A DNA stretch of 64,000 nucleotides from Bradyrhizobium canariense (GCF_019402665.1 NZ_VSST01000014.1:1-64000); one strand, 5' to 3'; shown: positions 22,662-30,683, counted from the stretch's first letter. Notes: generated from the sequence alone by a model not told the origin. Translations and numbers: made by a program.

Positions 22662-22752
22662 GTGCGGTAGCGCTTCTCGCGTTACTGCTGCCCTCCTTGG
22701 GCGTTTCCTCCCTAGACTTGGGCCGCTTCTTCATTAGAAGCGGCCCTTTTTT
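22662..22752 (+). ncRNA. suhB/mmgR-like (alpha-r8) trans-acting small RNA
   Basis: The transcript is inferred from a promoter-like pair TTGCAC (22627-22632) and ATATTG (22651-22656) with 18-bp spacing and an intrinsic terminator ending at 22752. Predicted fold: hairpin 1 GGUAGCG/CGUUACU (22666-22686), hairpin 2 GCCC-UCCUU-GGGC (22690-22702) with anti-Shine-Dalgarno UCCU in the loop, a single-stranded CGUUUCCUCCCUAGACUU, then the terminator. The CUUGGGCGUUUCCUCCCU core is what I recall for the suhB/mmgR family. The neighbouring IMPase and N-formylglutamate amidohydrolase genes fit that context. ORFs on both strands through this segment have no protein similarity. The sRNA probably blocks translation of target mRNAs; its targets are unknown here. 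Confidence 0.72.
22720..22752 (+). terminator. Intrinsic terminator of the small RNA
   Basis: A perfect 10-bp stem GGGCCGCTTC / GAAGCGGCCC (22720-22729 and 22737-22746) with loop TTCATTA, followed by six Ts. Confidence 0.95.
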
Positions 22753-22860
22753 CTTTCAGCCTCTGCTTTCTCTCAGCATCGGCTTTCATTTCAATGCGCG
22801 CCGCGAAACGCGTTCGCGCTGATCGCACCCAACACAATCGTTAGAAGAAAAACGTTGCGC

Positions 22861-23751
22861 CTATTCCGCCGCGGCCTGGAACGGGCCGAGATCGCCGAAC
22901 GGGATCGTAGTCGCCAGCACGTCGGCGAGCACGCCGAAGTCCGACGCCACTTGCGCAAAGCGTGGACTGCGCTCGCGCCGCCGCTCGTCCATGTAGATTG
23001 CGCGGTTGAGCTCGAGCTGCACGGCGTGCAGGCCACTGGCCGGGTTGCCGTAATGCTCGGTGATGAAGCCGCCGGCATAGGGCTTGTTGCGGCCGATCGA
23101 ATAGCCGAGGCCGGCCATGGTCTCCTCGACCCGGTCGGGCAATAGCGGCGTGCAGCTCGTGCCGTAGCGGTCGCCGATCACGATGTCGGGCCGGCGCGGC
23201 TCGTCGCGGGAGACGCCGACCGAGGGCATCGAATGGCAGTCGACCAGCACGACGGTGCCGAACATCTGGTGCACCCTGTTGATCAGCCGGCGCAGCGCGC
23301 GATGATAGGGCTTGTACAACGTCTCGATCCGCCCCAGCGCGTCGTCGACCAGGATGCGCTCGCGATAGATCTCCTGGCCGTCGCCGACCACGCGCGGAAT
23401 GGTGCCAAGTCCGCCGGCAACCCGCATCGAGCGGGTGTTGGCAAAGCTCGGCAGGCGCCCGGTGAACATCCGGGGATCGAGCTCGTAGGGCTCGCGGTTG
23501 ACGTCGACATAGGAGCGCGGAAAGTTGACCCGCACGGTCGGAAAGCCGCGCTCGCTGAGATGGCCGATCAGCTCGTCCATGAAGGAATCTTCGGAACGCC
23601 GCAGCGTCGGCAGGTCGATCCTGGAGGCGCTGAGAAATTCGTCCGGATAGGTCGAGCCGGAATGGGGCGAGTTGAAGATAACAGGCGCGCGCCATTGCGC
23701 GGGCTCAACGATCTCGAAGGCTGGCGACTTGTCGCCGTCAAACCGGGTCAT
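22861..23751 (-). CDS. N-formylglutamate amidohydrolase family protein
   Basis: A 296-aa metal-dependent hydrolase. Family motifs include FNSPHSGSTYPDEFL near residue 25, RRSEDSFMDEL, VNFPRSYVDVNREPYELDP, VDCHSMPS and a late NKPYAGGFITEHYGNP. The pattern fits the HutG/FGase family that releases formate and glutamate from N-formylglutamate in histidine degradation. No hut genes are next to it, so the physiological substrate may be another formyl or acyl amino acid. The ATG at 23751 is followed by MTRFDGDKSPAF. Immediately upstream lie four tandem copies of a 20-bp unit, which may influence its expression. Confidence 0.87.
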   Translation of the reverse strand: MTRFDGDKSPAFEIVEPAQWRAPVIFNSPHSGSTYPDEFLSASRIDLPTLRRSEDSFMDELIGHLSERGFPTVRVNFPRSYVDVNREPYELDPRMFTGRLPSFANTRSMRVAGGLGTIPRVVGDGQEIYRERILVDDALGRIETLYKPYHRALRRLINRVHQMFGTVVLVDCHSMPSVGVSRDEPRRPDIVIGDRYGTSCTPLLPDRVEETMAGLGYSIGRNKPYAGGFITEHYGNPASGLHAVQLELNRAIYMDERRRERSPRFAQVASDFGVLADVLATTIPFGDLGPFQAAAE

Positions 23752-23755
23752 CTTC

Positions 23756-23835
23756 TCAGGCTTCGTCCCTTGGTGTCAGGCTTCGTCCCTTGGCAATCAG
23801 GCTTTGCCCGTTGGTATCAGGCTTCACCCTTGGCG
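23756..23835. repeat. Tandem repeat, about 20 bp x 4, in the leader of the amidohydrolase gene
   Basis: Four units each beginning TCAGGCTT start at 23756, 23776, 23797 and 23817. The first two are near-identical (TCAGGCTTCGTCCCTTGG) and the last two diverge. On the minus strand each unit contains an AAGGG(A/T) word and lies directly ahead of the ATG at 23751. Confidence 0.9.
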
Positions 23836-24152
23836 CCGCACGATCCAACAAGCCCGGCACCGGCCTCAACGCATTGATTCGGCCGATCGGGCGGCTCTTA
23901 TGTGTCGTCATTGTCCGGAATCGCAACCATCCTGCCAAGCGAAAAGATGAGATCTGTGCTGGAACATGTCTTAACCCTGCGGGCAGCGAGGTGGGGACCG
24001 GCAAGTACGGCTCGATTGCTTCGAACTGCTTTCAGGTTCACAAGGGGCCGGCAAGCACGGCCGGCTGAGGGTAAAGATTTTCACCCCAAATTTACCCTCC
24101 GTCGGGCTTAGTGACCTCTGCTGATATCCTCTGGGGATTCGACATTTCCGCC
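23836..24152. promoter_or_regulatory. Intergenic control region upstream of cpdR with a 9-bp inverted repeat
   Basis: The region between the tandem repeats and cpdR contains no convincing gene. It carries a perfect dyad, GAGGGTAAA (24067-24075) and TTTACCCTC (24091-24099), separated by 15 nt and ending 54 bp before the cpdR start. This could be an operator or leader hairpin. No TTAA-N7-TTAA CtrA box was found. Confidence 0.45.
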
Positions 24153-24512
24153 ATGCCAAAGATCCTGCTCGCCGAAGACGACAACGACATGCGCCGTTTC
24201 CTGGTCAAGGCGCTGGAAAACGCCGGTTTTCAGGTCTCGTCCCACGATAACGGCATGGCCGCCTATCAGCGGCTGCGGGAAGAGCCGTTCGAAATGCTGC
24301 TCACAGACATCGTGATGCCGGAGATGGACGGCATCGAGCTCGCCCGCCGGGCCTCGGAACTCGACCCCGACATCAAGATCATGTTCATCACCGGCTTCGC
24401 CGCGGTCGCCCTGAACTCGGATTCGGACGCCCCCAAGAACGCCAAGGTGCTGTCCAAGCCTGTGCATTTGCGCGAATTGGTCAGCGAAGTGAACAAGATG
24501 CTGGCGGCCTAA
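24153..24512 (+). CDS. cpdR: Cell-cycle response regulator CpdR
   Basis: A 119-aa stand-alone receiver domain. It begins MPKILLAEDDNDMRRFLVKALENAGF. The phospho-acceptor Asp lies in LLTDIVMPEMDGIELA at about residue 51, and the conserved Lys in VLSKPVHLREL. There is no output domain. In Caulobacter and rhizobia, unphosphorylated CpdR targets ClpXP to the pole to degrade CtrA and other regulators, controlled by the CckA-ChpT phosphorelay; this role is assigned from similarity and from the cpdR/tRNA-Val arrangement that I recall as conserved. The ORF is open upstream to 24111, but the ATG at 24153 fits the family start. Confidence 0.92.
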   Translation: MPKILLAEDDNDMRRFLVKALENAGFQVSSHDNGMAAYQRLREEPFEMLLTDIVMPEMDGIELARRASELDPDIKIMFITGFAAVALNSDSDAPKNAKVLSKPVHLRELVSEVNKMLAA

Positions 24513-24586
24513 ATCGGCCGCCTTCCGTCCTTGCACCGGCTCCCCTGAGCCGTTATAGGGACCCGACCCGATCTAGACGACATCTA

Positions 24587-24661
24587 GGGCGCGTAGCTCA
24601 GCGGGAGAGCACTACCTTGACATGGTAGGGGTCACAGGTTCGATCCCTGTCGCGCCCACCA
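24587..24661 (+). tRNA. tRNA-Val (GAC anticodon)
   Basis: A full cloverleaf: acceptor GGGCGCG / CGCGCCC, D-arm TAGCTCAGCGGGAGAGC, anticodon arm CTACC-TTGACAT-GGTAG with GAC in the loop, T-arm ACAGGTTCGATCCCTGT, discriminator A and encoded CCA at 24659-24661. It is 75 nt long and reads valine codons GUC and GUU. Confidence 0.97.
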
Positions 24662-24690
24662 TCCTTCGCTCGCGATAGCCGAGTGAAGGA
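24662..24690 (+). terminator. Hairpin directly after tRNA-Val
   Basis: TCCTTCGCTCG / CGAGTGAAGGA forms an 11-bp stem (one G-T) with loop CGATAGC, starting at the base after CCA. There is no T-run, so it may be a 3' processing or weak termination signal rather than a classical terminator. Confidence 0.5.
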
Positions 24691-24851
24691 TGCCACGCCG
24701 AAGCCCAAGGGGCGCAGGCGGGCTCCCGCCGCGAGCTACGGCTCGGCAAGCCACCAATCTGATTGCGGCGAAGCGTGTCCGGCGTAGCTCGAAGAGCGGA
24801 GACGGACTGGAGCGGCAGCCTCCTTAGCCGACATACCGCCGCTAAATCCCC

Positions 24852-25376
24852 CTATTTCAGTTCCGTATTCGCGACCGGAAGGATGGAGGCGACGTGCCAG
24901 CCGTCCGCATCCTGAACGTAGGTCTGGCTGATCAGAAACGTATTTTGTTGTGGCGGCTTGCCCGGAAGGCCGCGCGTAAAGACGATCGGCACGAGGACCT
25001 GCATGACCTCGTTCGAGATCACGGCGACGTGGAATTTCGACATGTCGGGTTCGAGGTGCCAGGTGCCTTCGTAATACGCCTTGAAGCGGTCGGCGACCGC
25101 ATCGCGCCCTCTCGTCTCTATGCCTCTCGCAAACAACAGCGTGCTCGGCGAATTCCAGAGCATGGCTTTCACATCGTCCGCGTTATGCGCATTCTGCGCG
25201 GCAATGAACTTGTCGAAGATGGTTCGCGCCTCGGCATCATTTGCGGCAGCCAGCGCAGGTCCGACCGGCCAGAACGTTGCGGCGAAAAACAGCGCTGCGG
25301 TCATCACGGCAAGATGGAGGCGTCGCGCAATCGGTCGTGACCCGGCGCTGGCCAAAAACTTCCTGGGAAGGATCAT
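24852..25376 (-). CDS. Secreted NTF2-like (SnoaL/DUF4440-type) protein
   Basis: A 174-aa protein starting at the ATG at 25376 (GAGGTG upstream). The N-terminus has a twin-Arg-like RPIARRLH segment followed by a hydrophobic stretch and an ALA/AA cleavage site (AVMTAALFFAATFWPVGPALA). The rest matches an NTF2-like cone fold: EARTIFDKFIAAQNAHNADDVKAML, ARGIETRGRDAVADRFKAYYEG and a C-terminal DADGWHVASILPV. Such proteins may be enzymes or ligand carriers; the function here is unknown. The frame continues upstream to 25550, but that part lacks similarity. It is not in an evident operon. Confidence 0.78.
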   Translation of the reverse strand: MILPRKFLASAGSRPIARRLHLAVMTAALFFAATFWPVGPALAAANDAEARTIFDKFIAAQNAHNADDVKAMLWNSPSTLLFARGIETRGRDAVADRFKAYYEGTWHLEPDMSKFHVAVISNEVMQVLVPIVFTRGLPGKPPQQNTFLISQTYVQDADGWHVASILPVANTELK

Positions 25377-25641
25377 GTTCACCTCGTTGTTTGCCGGCTG
25401 GCGTTTTGAATGCTGGTTGTCATACCATTGATCGCTTCGCTGATTTTTCAGGATCGCGCGATCAGAGCTCACAGCTGCATCACAGATGCGTTGGATCAGG
25501 CTGTCGGATGCCGCGGGACGCAACCGGCAAGCTCTCGCCGCCGGCGTCAAGTTGAGTTATCGTCTTGCAGTGTCATTAGCTCGGATGACATCCGGGCCAC
25601 GATGCCGCCTGGCGCGATCCGGCCACATCACGGTGAAGGGA

Positions 25642-25893
25642 ATGCGCACCATGCGAGGGAGCTGTCTTGCCGTGGCGATATTGTCGCTGATGGCGTCGCG
25701 GGCCGACGCCGCCATCATCGACTGGCAGGCTGAGCTCCAGCGCTGCCGCGCGCTGCGCGAAAACGTGGCGCCACTGCTGCAAGCCGGCCAAGGGATATCC
25801 GCGGTCGGCCGCTCCAATACGGCCGTGCGCCGTTGCATCTGGATCCAGCGCCGGGCGGTGCGCAAGAAAATCCCCGGCGCGGAGACCTGGTAG
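25642..25893 (+). CDS. Small secreted hypothetical protein
   Basis: An 83-aa frame starting MRTMRGSCLAVAILSLMASRADA, a convincing short signal peptide. The mature part IIDWQAELQRCRALRENVAPLLQ ... SNTAVRRCIWIQRRAVR has two Cys that could pair after export. AAGGGA lies just upstream of two possible ATGs (25642, 25651). No family is recognised. It may be genuine on the strength of the signal peptide and Shine-Dalgarno. Confidence 0.5.
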   Translation: MRTMRGSCLAVAILSLMASRADAAIIDWQAELQRCRALRENVAPLLQAGQGISAVGRSNTAVRRCIWIQRRAVRKKIPGAETW

Positions 25894-25927
25894 CTACGCA
25901 GACCGGCATCTGCCCATCTCTGAACAG

Positions 25928-25991
25928 ACGTGTCCGAAAAGACGTGTCTGCAAAAAACTTGCCTGAAATAGACTTGCCTCAAATAGACTTG
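25928..25991. repeat. Short degenerate tandem repeats
   Basis: GACGTGTC occurs at 25928 and 25941. Then ACTTGCCTGAAATAG (25957-25971) is repeated as ACTTGCCTCAAATAG (25972-25986) and begun a third time (ACTTGGA). This slippage-type array lies upstream of the lipase gene. Confidence 0.7.
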
Positions 25992-26095
25992 GACCCGCGC
26001 ACGATCGTCTCCATAATCGACGCGGAAAGTGCATTGCTGCGGCAATCAACCCGCCAACAAAAATGCGGCACACTGCAAGGGAACTGGAGACGCCG

Positions 26096-27370
26096 ATGTT
26101 CAAAACCCCGAGTCCGAAATTCGTGATGGCGCTCGCCGTCGTCACAGGCCTCGCGATGGCGCAAGCCCACGCGGATTCGTCGCTGCCGGTGGGACCGAAA
26201 GTCGGCGATCAGGACCTGTCCGGCTTTTATCGCTGGCCCCAAGCCCTCCCAGAAAGCCCCGGCGTGATGCTGCGCAGGGAGGCGATGCTTGCGCAGCCGG
26301 AGATCACGAGCGCCGGTGTCGCCGAGCGCATCCTCTACACGTCCACGGATGTGCGCTGGTACGCCGGTATCGTGCCGGTGAGCGGTACGGTCTATCTGCC
26401 CAAGGGCGAGCCGCCGGCCGGAGGCTGGCCGCTGGTCGCGTGGGCGCACGGCACGCTCGGCGTGTCGGATTCCTGTGCGCCGTCCTGGACCGGGCACAAG
26501 CCGCGCGATGCCACCTACATCCAGCGCTGGCTCGAGAACGGGTTTGCGGTGGTGGCGACCGATTATCAGGGGCTCGGCGGCGCGGGGCCGCATCCGTATC
26601 TGATCTGGGAGGCGGAAGGGCGCTCCGTGCTCGACGGCGCGCGTGCTGCGCTCGCCGCGTATCGCGACAAGCTCGCTTCAAAGGTTTTCGTCACCGGACA
26701 ATCGCAAGGCTCGGGCGCCGCAATCGGCGCGACCGTGATCGCGGAAAGCTACGCGCCCGACGTGCCGCTGATCGCCACCGTGGCGACGGGCCTGGTGTCC
26801 ACGTTCCCCGATGGTCCCTATAAGCCGCCGCAGACGACCGCGATCGCTTCGCCGATCTATACGTCGCTGATGATGCTCGGCGGCTCGTTGCCGGATGGCG
26901 CGCCGTCCGCCGACGATCTCGTCTCCGACAAGGGCAAGCCGGTCCTGAAAGCGGCGCGTGAAAGCTGCACGCCTGAGATGCGCGAGGTCGCGCGCAAGGA
27001 CGGCATTACCGCCCAGAACGTCTATGTCGAGCCCATCGCCAATGTGCTGGCGCGGTTGACGCCGATCACGGACATGAAGGCCGTGCGGCTGAAGGTGCCG
27101 GTGCTGCTCGGGACCGGTCTTGCCGATTCCACGCTGGTCCCGACACGGCAATATGCCGAAGTCGCGGCGCTGTGCGCGGCCGGCAACGAGGTGGTCTGGA
27201 AGACTTATCCCGGCGCGACGCACAATGGCGGCCTGAACGCGGCCTTCCCGGATGCGCTCGCGTTCTTCCGCGGCATGCTCGCCGGACAAAAGCCGCGGGC
27301 CAATTGCGCGGGAATTGCCGAGCCCGGCGCTCCGGGCGAGGCCGCGAAGGGCATCGCTTTCAACGATTAG
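26096..27370 (+). CDS. Secreted lipase/alpha-beta hydrolase
   Basis: A 424-aa exported hydrolase. The ATG at 26096 (GGAG 7 bp upstream) begins MFKTPSPKFVMALAVVTGLAMAQAHA, a signal peptide. The mature protein shows a WPLVAWAHGTLG oxyanion region, the DYQGLGG loop and the nucleophile elbow VTGQSQGSGAA near residue 205. The catalytic acid is likely in LLGTGLADSTLVP, and the His in YPGATHNGGLN near residue 378. The pattern resembles secretory lipases (LIP family) and related acyl hydrolases. Several Cys pairs suit a periplasmic or extracellular site. It is convergent with the mandelate-racemase homologue, and the stop codons overlap by 4 bp. Confidence 0.87.
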   Translation: MFKTPSPKFVMALAVVTGLAMAQAHADSSLPVGPKVGDQDLSGFYRWPQALPESPGVMLRREAMLAQPEITSAGVAERILYTSTDVRWYAGIVPVSGTVYLPKGEPPAGGWPLVAWAHGTLGVSDSCAPSWTGHKPRDATYIQRWLENGFAVVATDYQGLGGAGPHPYLIWEAEGRSVLDGARAALAAYRDKLASKVFVTGQSQGSGAAIGATVIAESYAPDVPLIATVATGLVSTFPDGPYKPPQTTAIASPIYTSLMMLGGSLPDGAPSADDLVSDKGKPVLKAARESCTPEMREVARKDGITAQNVYVEPIANVLARLTPITDMKAVRLKVPVLLGTGLADSTLVPTRQYAEVAALCAAGNEVVWKTYPGATHNGGLNAAFPDALAFFRGMLAGQKPRANCAGIAEPGAPGEAAKGIAFND

Positions 27371-28458
27371 CTCACGAGATACTTCTTCACCGCCGCCTCG
27401 TCCCACACAATTCCGTTGCCGGGCTCCTCGCCCGGCAGGGCAAAGCCGTCCTTGACGATCAGCCGCGTTGAAAGCACCGCGTCGGCCCAGTCGACATATT
27501 CGAGCCAGTGCGCGGTGGGCGTTACGCACAAAAGATGCGCGCTGACTTCCGAGAACAGATGCGTCGACATCTCGATGCCGGCGGCGTGCGCCAGCGCGGC
27601 GGCGCGCAGCCAGCCGGTGACGCCGCCGATGCGCTGCACGTCGGGCATCACGAAGTCGCAGGCCTCGGCGGAGAGCGCGGATTGCATCGCGAACGCGCTG
27701 TCGAAATTCTCGCCGATCTGGACCGGCGTGCGCAGCGCGTCCGCGATACGGGCGTTGCCCTCATAATCGTCGTGACGGATCGGCTCCTCGATCCAGGTCA
27801 GCCCCTCGTCGTCGAGCATCTCGCCGCGGCGGATCGCCTCGGTCACCGTCAGCGCCTGGTTGTAGTCGCACATCAGCGTCACGTCGTCGCCGACGGCCTT
27901 GCGCACCGCGCGCACCACCTTGAGGTCTTCCCGCGCATCGGGACGGCCGACTCGGATCTTTGCGGCCTGAAAGCCCTCGGCCAGCAGCTTGTGGGCTTCC
28001 TCCACCGCGGCATCCGCCGGCATGATGCCGAGCCCCTTCGAATTGTAGGCCCTGACCGGTTTTGGCGCGCCGCCGAGCAGCCGCGCCAGCGGCAGGCCGC
28101 GTGCGCGTGCCAACGCGTCCCACGCCGCCATGTCGATGCCGGATTGCGCCAGCCGCTGCAGGCCGGCGAGGCCGAGCAGGGTGAAGCGCTGGGTCAGCTT
28201 GCGCTCGATCTCGAACGGCAGCAGCTCGTCGCCCGCAAGCAGCTCCGACATTTCCGCGACCATTGCCGTCAACGGCTTCAAGGCCGACGGCGTGATCGAG
28301 AACAGATAGGCGTGCCCTACGGCACCCTTGTCGGTCTCGCAGTCGATCAGCACCAGCGGCGCCTTGGCAACCGCACCGGTCGAGGTCTGGAGCGGCAGTT
28401 TCATCGGCACGATCACGGCGCGGGCAGTGAAGCGCCTGATGCGGATGGTCTCGGTCAT
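27367..28458 (-). CDS. Mandelate racemase-like enolase superfamily enzyme
   Basis: A 363-aa cytoplasmic enzyme starting at the ATG at 28458 (GGAG upstream). It aligns by eye with mandelate racemase along its whole length: KAPLVLIDCETDKGAVGHAYLF near the N-terminus, QSGIDMAAWDALARARG, metal ligands in MCDYNQAL, WIEEPI and IGENFD, Asp-His dyad in MPDVQRIGG and STHLFSE, and PTAHWLE. Mg-assisted proton abstraction next to a carboxylate is expected. The KxK motif, however, is K-I-R (AAKIRVG), so the second catalytic lysine is Arg. It may therefore be a one-sided acid/base enzyme such as a sugar-acid dehydratase rather than a true racemase. The frame upstream to 28821 is non-coding repeat. Confidence 0.85.
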   Translation of the reverse strand: MTETIRIRRFTARAVIVPMKLPLQTSTGAVAKAPLVLIDCETDKGAVGHAYLFSITPSALKPLTAMVAEMSELLAGDELLPFEIERKLTQRFTLLGLAGLQRLAQSGIDMAAWDALARARGLPLARLLGGAPKPVRAYNSKGLGIMPADAAVEEAHKLLAEGFQAAKIRVGRPDAREDLKVVRAVRKAVGDDVTLMCDYNQALTVTEAIRRGEMLDDEGLTWIEEPIRHDDYEGNARIADALRTPVQIGENFDSAFAMQSALSAEACDFVMPDVQRIGGVTGWLRAAALAHAAGIEMSTHLFSEVSAHLLCVTPTAHWLEYVDWADAVLSTRLIVKDGFALPGEEPGNGIVWDEAAVKKYLVS

Positions 28459-28848
28459 TCGGATGATCTCCGGAAGTGAATGCAGGTTCGTGCCGATCTT
28501 AAACGTCTGTGATGAAACGAAAAGCCGCCGACCGCGACCACCATAAAATGGGGTTGCGCGGGAGTTGAAGCCGGCGTGAGAAGCCGAATTCAGTCCGGGC
28601 GTGCCCGGATGTTGCCAAGACTCAGGTGCGTCGCCTCTCCCGCTTGCGTGAGAGGTCGGCGCCGTCCGGGCGATGCGAAGCATCGTCCCGCGCGCCGGGT
28701 GAGGGCTTTCTCCTCTTGGGGGCTCTCGATTGCGGATGCACCGTCTCCCCAACCCTCCCCCGCAAGCGGGGGAGGGAGCGCACCTCTCCCTTCGATGCGA
28801 TAAACGCCGACGCTCCCTCAAGCGGGCAACTGCCCTGCCCGAGTCAGC
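28459..28848. other. Repeat-bearing intergenic region
   Basis: No gene is supported in these 390 bp. From about 28633 to 28790 there is a hairpin-rich dispersed element, including CCTCTCCCGCTTGCGTGAGAGG, GATGCGAAGCATC and CCCTCCCCCGCAAGCGGGGGAGGG (about 28754-28777). ORFs reading through it are artefacts of the repeat. Confidence 0.7.
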
Positions 28849-30072
28849 TCACCGCGCCGCGCCTTCCGTGAAGGCCGTCTCGATCACATCGCCGAAGGGT
28901 TGCCAGGAGCGGCCGTCGAACTGGACCAGCCGCATCTGCCTGATCGGCAGGTAGCTGTTCGGCGAGGTGTTCATCCTGATGTTGGGCAGCGCGACCGAGG
29001 GTTGATAATTCCTCAGCGAAGCCGCCTGACGCATGATGTTCTCGCGCGAGAGGTCATCGCCGCATTGCTTCAGCACCTGCGTCAGCGCCTCGGCCGCGGC
29101 ATAGCCATAGAGCGCCGCGCTGCTGTTGGTGCTTTCGTCGTGATGGTATTTGTCCATGAAGGCGAACCAGTCCTTCATGGCGGGATCGTCCTTCCATGCG
29201 GGATCGCTAGGATCCTTCAGGAAGGCCGCCGAGATCACGCCGGAGGAATTCTCTAGGCCTGCGGGCGCCATCGCGTTGGCGATCGAGGCCGAGGCGTCGT
29301 TGACGATGAAGACCGGGCGCCATTTCATTGACGCTGCCAGCTTGATCACCTTGGACGCCGTCGACGGTACGCCGAGAAAGACGAAAATATCGGCACCGGC
29401 GCGCTTGAGGATCGAGACGTGTCCGTCGAGATGCTCGTCGGCAATGTCGAAGGCGATGTCGACGAGGACGAGACGGTTCAGATCGCCAAGGCCTTCCTCC
29501 ATGCCCTTGAGAAGCGCACGCCCGAACTGGTCGTTCTGCCAGAGCACCACGATCTTCTTCCTGGGATAATAGGCCTGGAGATAGTTGGCGTAGATGCGCC
29601 CCTCCGACCGGAACGACGGCTGCCAGCCCATGGTCCAGGGAAACGCCTTGGCCTGGCTCAGCTCCTCGTCGCCGGAGGCGACGAACAGCTGCGGAATCTT
29701 CTTCGCGTTCAGATACCAGCGCGCGGCGAGATTGCCCGGCGTGCCGAACGAGCCGAACATCAAATGCACGTCGTCCGTCTCGACCAGCTTGCGGGTCAGC
29801 TCCAGCGCGGTCGTGGGGTCGGAATTGTCGTCGCGGGTGATGAAGCGGATCTTGCGGCCGTTGATGCCGCCGCGCGCATTGATCATGTCGAAATAGGCGG
29901 CTTCCGCCTGGCCAATGGCGCCGAACTCCGAGAGGGGTCCCGAATAGGGCATGACATTGCCGATGCGGATTTCGTTGTCGGCGGTGGGTTGATCGGCGCG
30001 CTCCTGCGACATCGCCCCGAGCGAGGCGTAGGAGATGATCAGAACGAACAGCAGCCTGCCGGTGACGCGCAT
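28849..30072 (-). CDS. Branched-chain amino-acid type ABC transporter substrate-binding protein
   Basis: A 407-aa periplasmic protein of the LIV-binding/type 1 receptor family. The start at 30072 gives MRVTGRLLFVLIISYASLGAMSQ, a signal sequence. The mature N-terminus EIRIGNVMPYSGPLSEFGAIGQAEAAYFDMIN is characteristic, followed by NGRKIRFITRDDNSDPTTALELTRKLVE and FLGVPSTASKVIKLAASMKWRP. It should bind an amino acid or a carboxylate and hand it to a LivHMGF-type permease. No permease genes are nearby, so it is an orphan. The longer frame to 30123 is less likely. It is transcribed toward the enolase-superfamily gene, across the repeat region. Confidence 0.92.
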   Translation of the reverse strand: MRVTGRLLFVLIISYASLGAMSQERADQPTADNEIRIGNVMPYSGPLSEFGAIGQAEAAYFDMINARGGINGRKIRFITRDDNSDPTTALELTRKLVETDDVHLMFGSFGTPGNLAARWYLNAKKIPQLFVASGDEELSQAKAFPWTMGWQPSFRSEGRIYANYLQAYYPRKKIVVLWQNDQFGRALLKGMEEGLGDLNRLVLVDIAFDIADEHLDGHVSILKRAGADIFVFLGVPSTASKVIKLAASMKWRPVFIVNDASASIANAMAPAGLENSSGVISAAFLKDPSDPAWKDDPAMKDWFAFMDKYHHDESTNSSAALYGYAAAEALTQVLKQCGDDLSRENIMRQAASLRNYQPSVALPNIRMNTSPNSYLPIRQMRLVQFDGRSWQPFGDVIETAFTEGAAR

Positions 30073-30149
30073 GCTCGACACCTTGTCGTTGGCCCCCAAC
30101 GAGGTCGGCTCACTCCGCAGCAAGGCGATTGATCTACGTCAAGCGTTTG

Positions 30150-30365
30150 TCAAAGCTGTGGCCGGACGGCGGGCTTCTTGCCGGCCGAACGGAATGGCAA
30201 GCGTATTGACGTGCCGACCGTGGCGGGCCGTCCGCGGACCTCGAACTCGATCTCGACCCCGCGGTCGCGAAACCGGACGATACAGTGCAGGTTGCCGATG
30301 AAAAATGATTCTATCTGTGAAAGTTCACATTTGGGATAGCGGGCCTTAGTTTGGCTGGTGGTCAA
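30150..30365 (-). CDS. Possible small hypothetical protein
   Basis: A 71-residue frame with codon bias resembling coding sequence (runs such as VEIEFEVRGRPATVGTSIRLPF suggest beta strands). It can only start at TTG, and I see no Shine-Dalgarno. No family is recognised. It may be spurious. Confidence 0.3.
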   Translation of the reverse strand: MTTSQTKARYPKCELSQIESFFIGNLHCIVRFRDRGVEIEFEVRGRPATVGTSIRLPFRSAGKKPAVRPQL

Positions 30366-30476
30366 TATTGACCGGTGGCAGCAGAGCTTGCCGTTCCATC
30401 ATGTTCCATCACCGCTCCCATTGGCATCCATCGATGACAGAGAGTATTGCGCTCCCGCCGGATCCAGGCAAGCCTC

Positions 30477-30683
30477 ATGACCATTCAACGACCGCCTTGT
30501 CCTAAATGCCAGGCAACAACGATGCTGGTGCGCATCACACCTGGCCCCGCCGGTTTTGACATTCGTACCTTCGAATGTCCCGCTTGCGATTTCGTCGATC
30601 AGATCGCGGTCGATCTGGTCGACCCGATGAGATCGGCCCATACCTTGGCTTGGTTTCACAGCGAATTGCGGGCGCCTACGTAG
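30477..30683 (+). CDS. Small zinc-ribbon hypothetical protein
   Basis: A 68-aa protein, MTIQRPPCPKCQATTMLVRITPGPAGFDIRTFECPACDFVDQ..., with two CPxC knuckles (CPKC and CPAC) 23 residues apart that could bind one Zn. I recall similar short proteins being common in Bradyrhizobium, with no defined function. The ATG at 30477 was preferred over an upstream start at 30447 because similarity begins there. It is isolated between other orphan small ORFs. Confidence 0.65.
   Translation: MTIQRPPCPKCQATTMLVRITPGPAGFDIRTFECPACDFVDQIAVDLVDPMRSAHTLAWFHSELRAPT

Noticed and set aside
22372..22822. ORFs on both strands across the small RNA region
   Set aside because: They cross the sRNA hairpins and terminator, have no family resemblance, and lack convincing ribosome-binding sites.
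23756..23835. Tandem repeats considered as a CRISPR array
   Set aside because: Units of 20 bp abut directly with no unique spacers, and no cas genes are present.
24071..24152. CtrA-binding site before cpdR
   Set aside because: No TTAA-N7-TTAA or clear half-site was found, only the GAGGGTAAA dyad.
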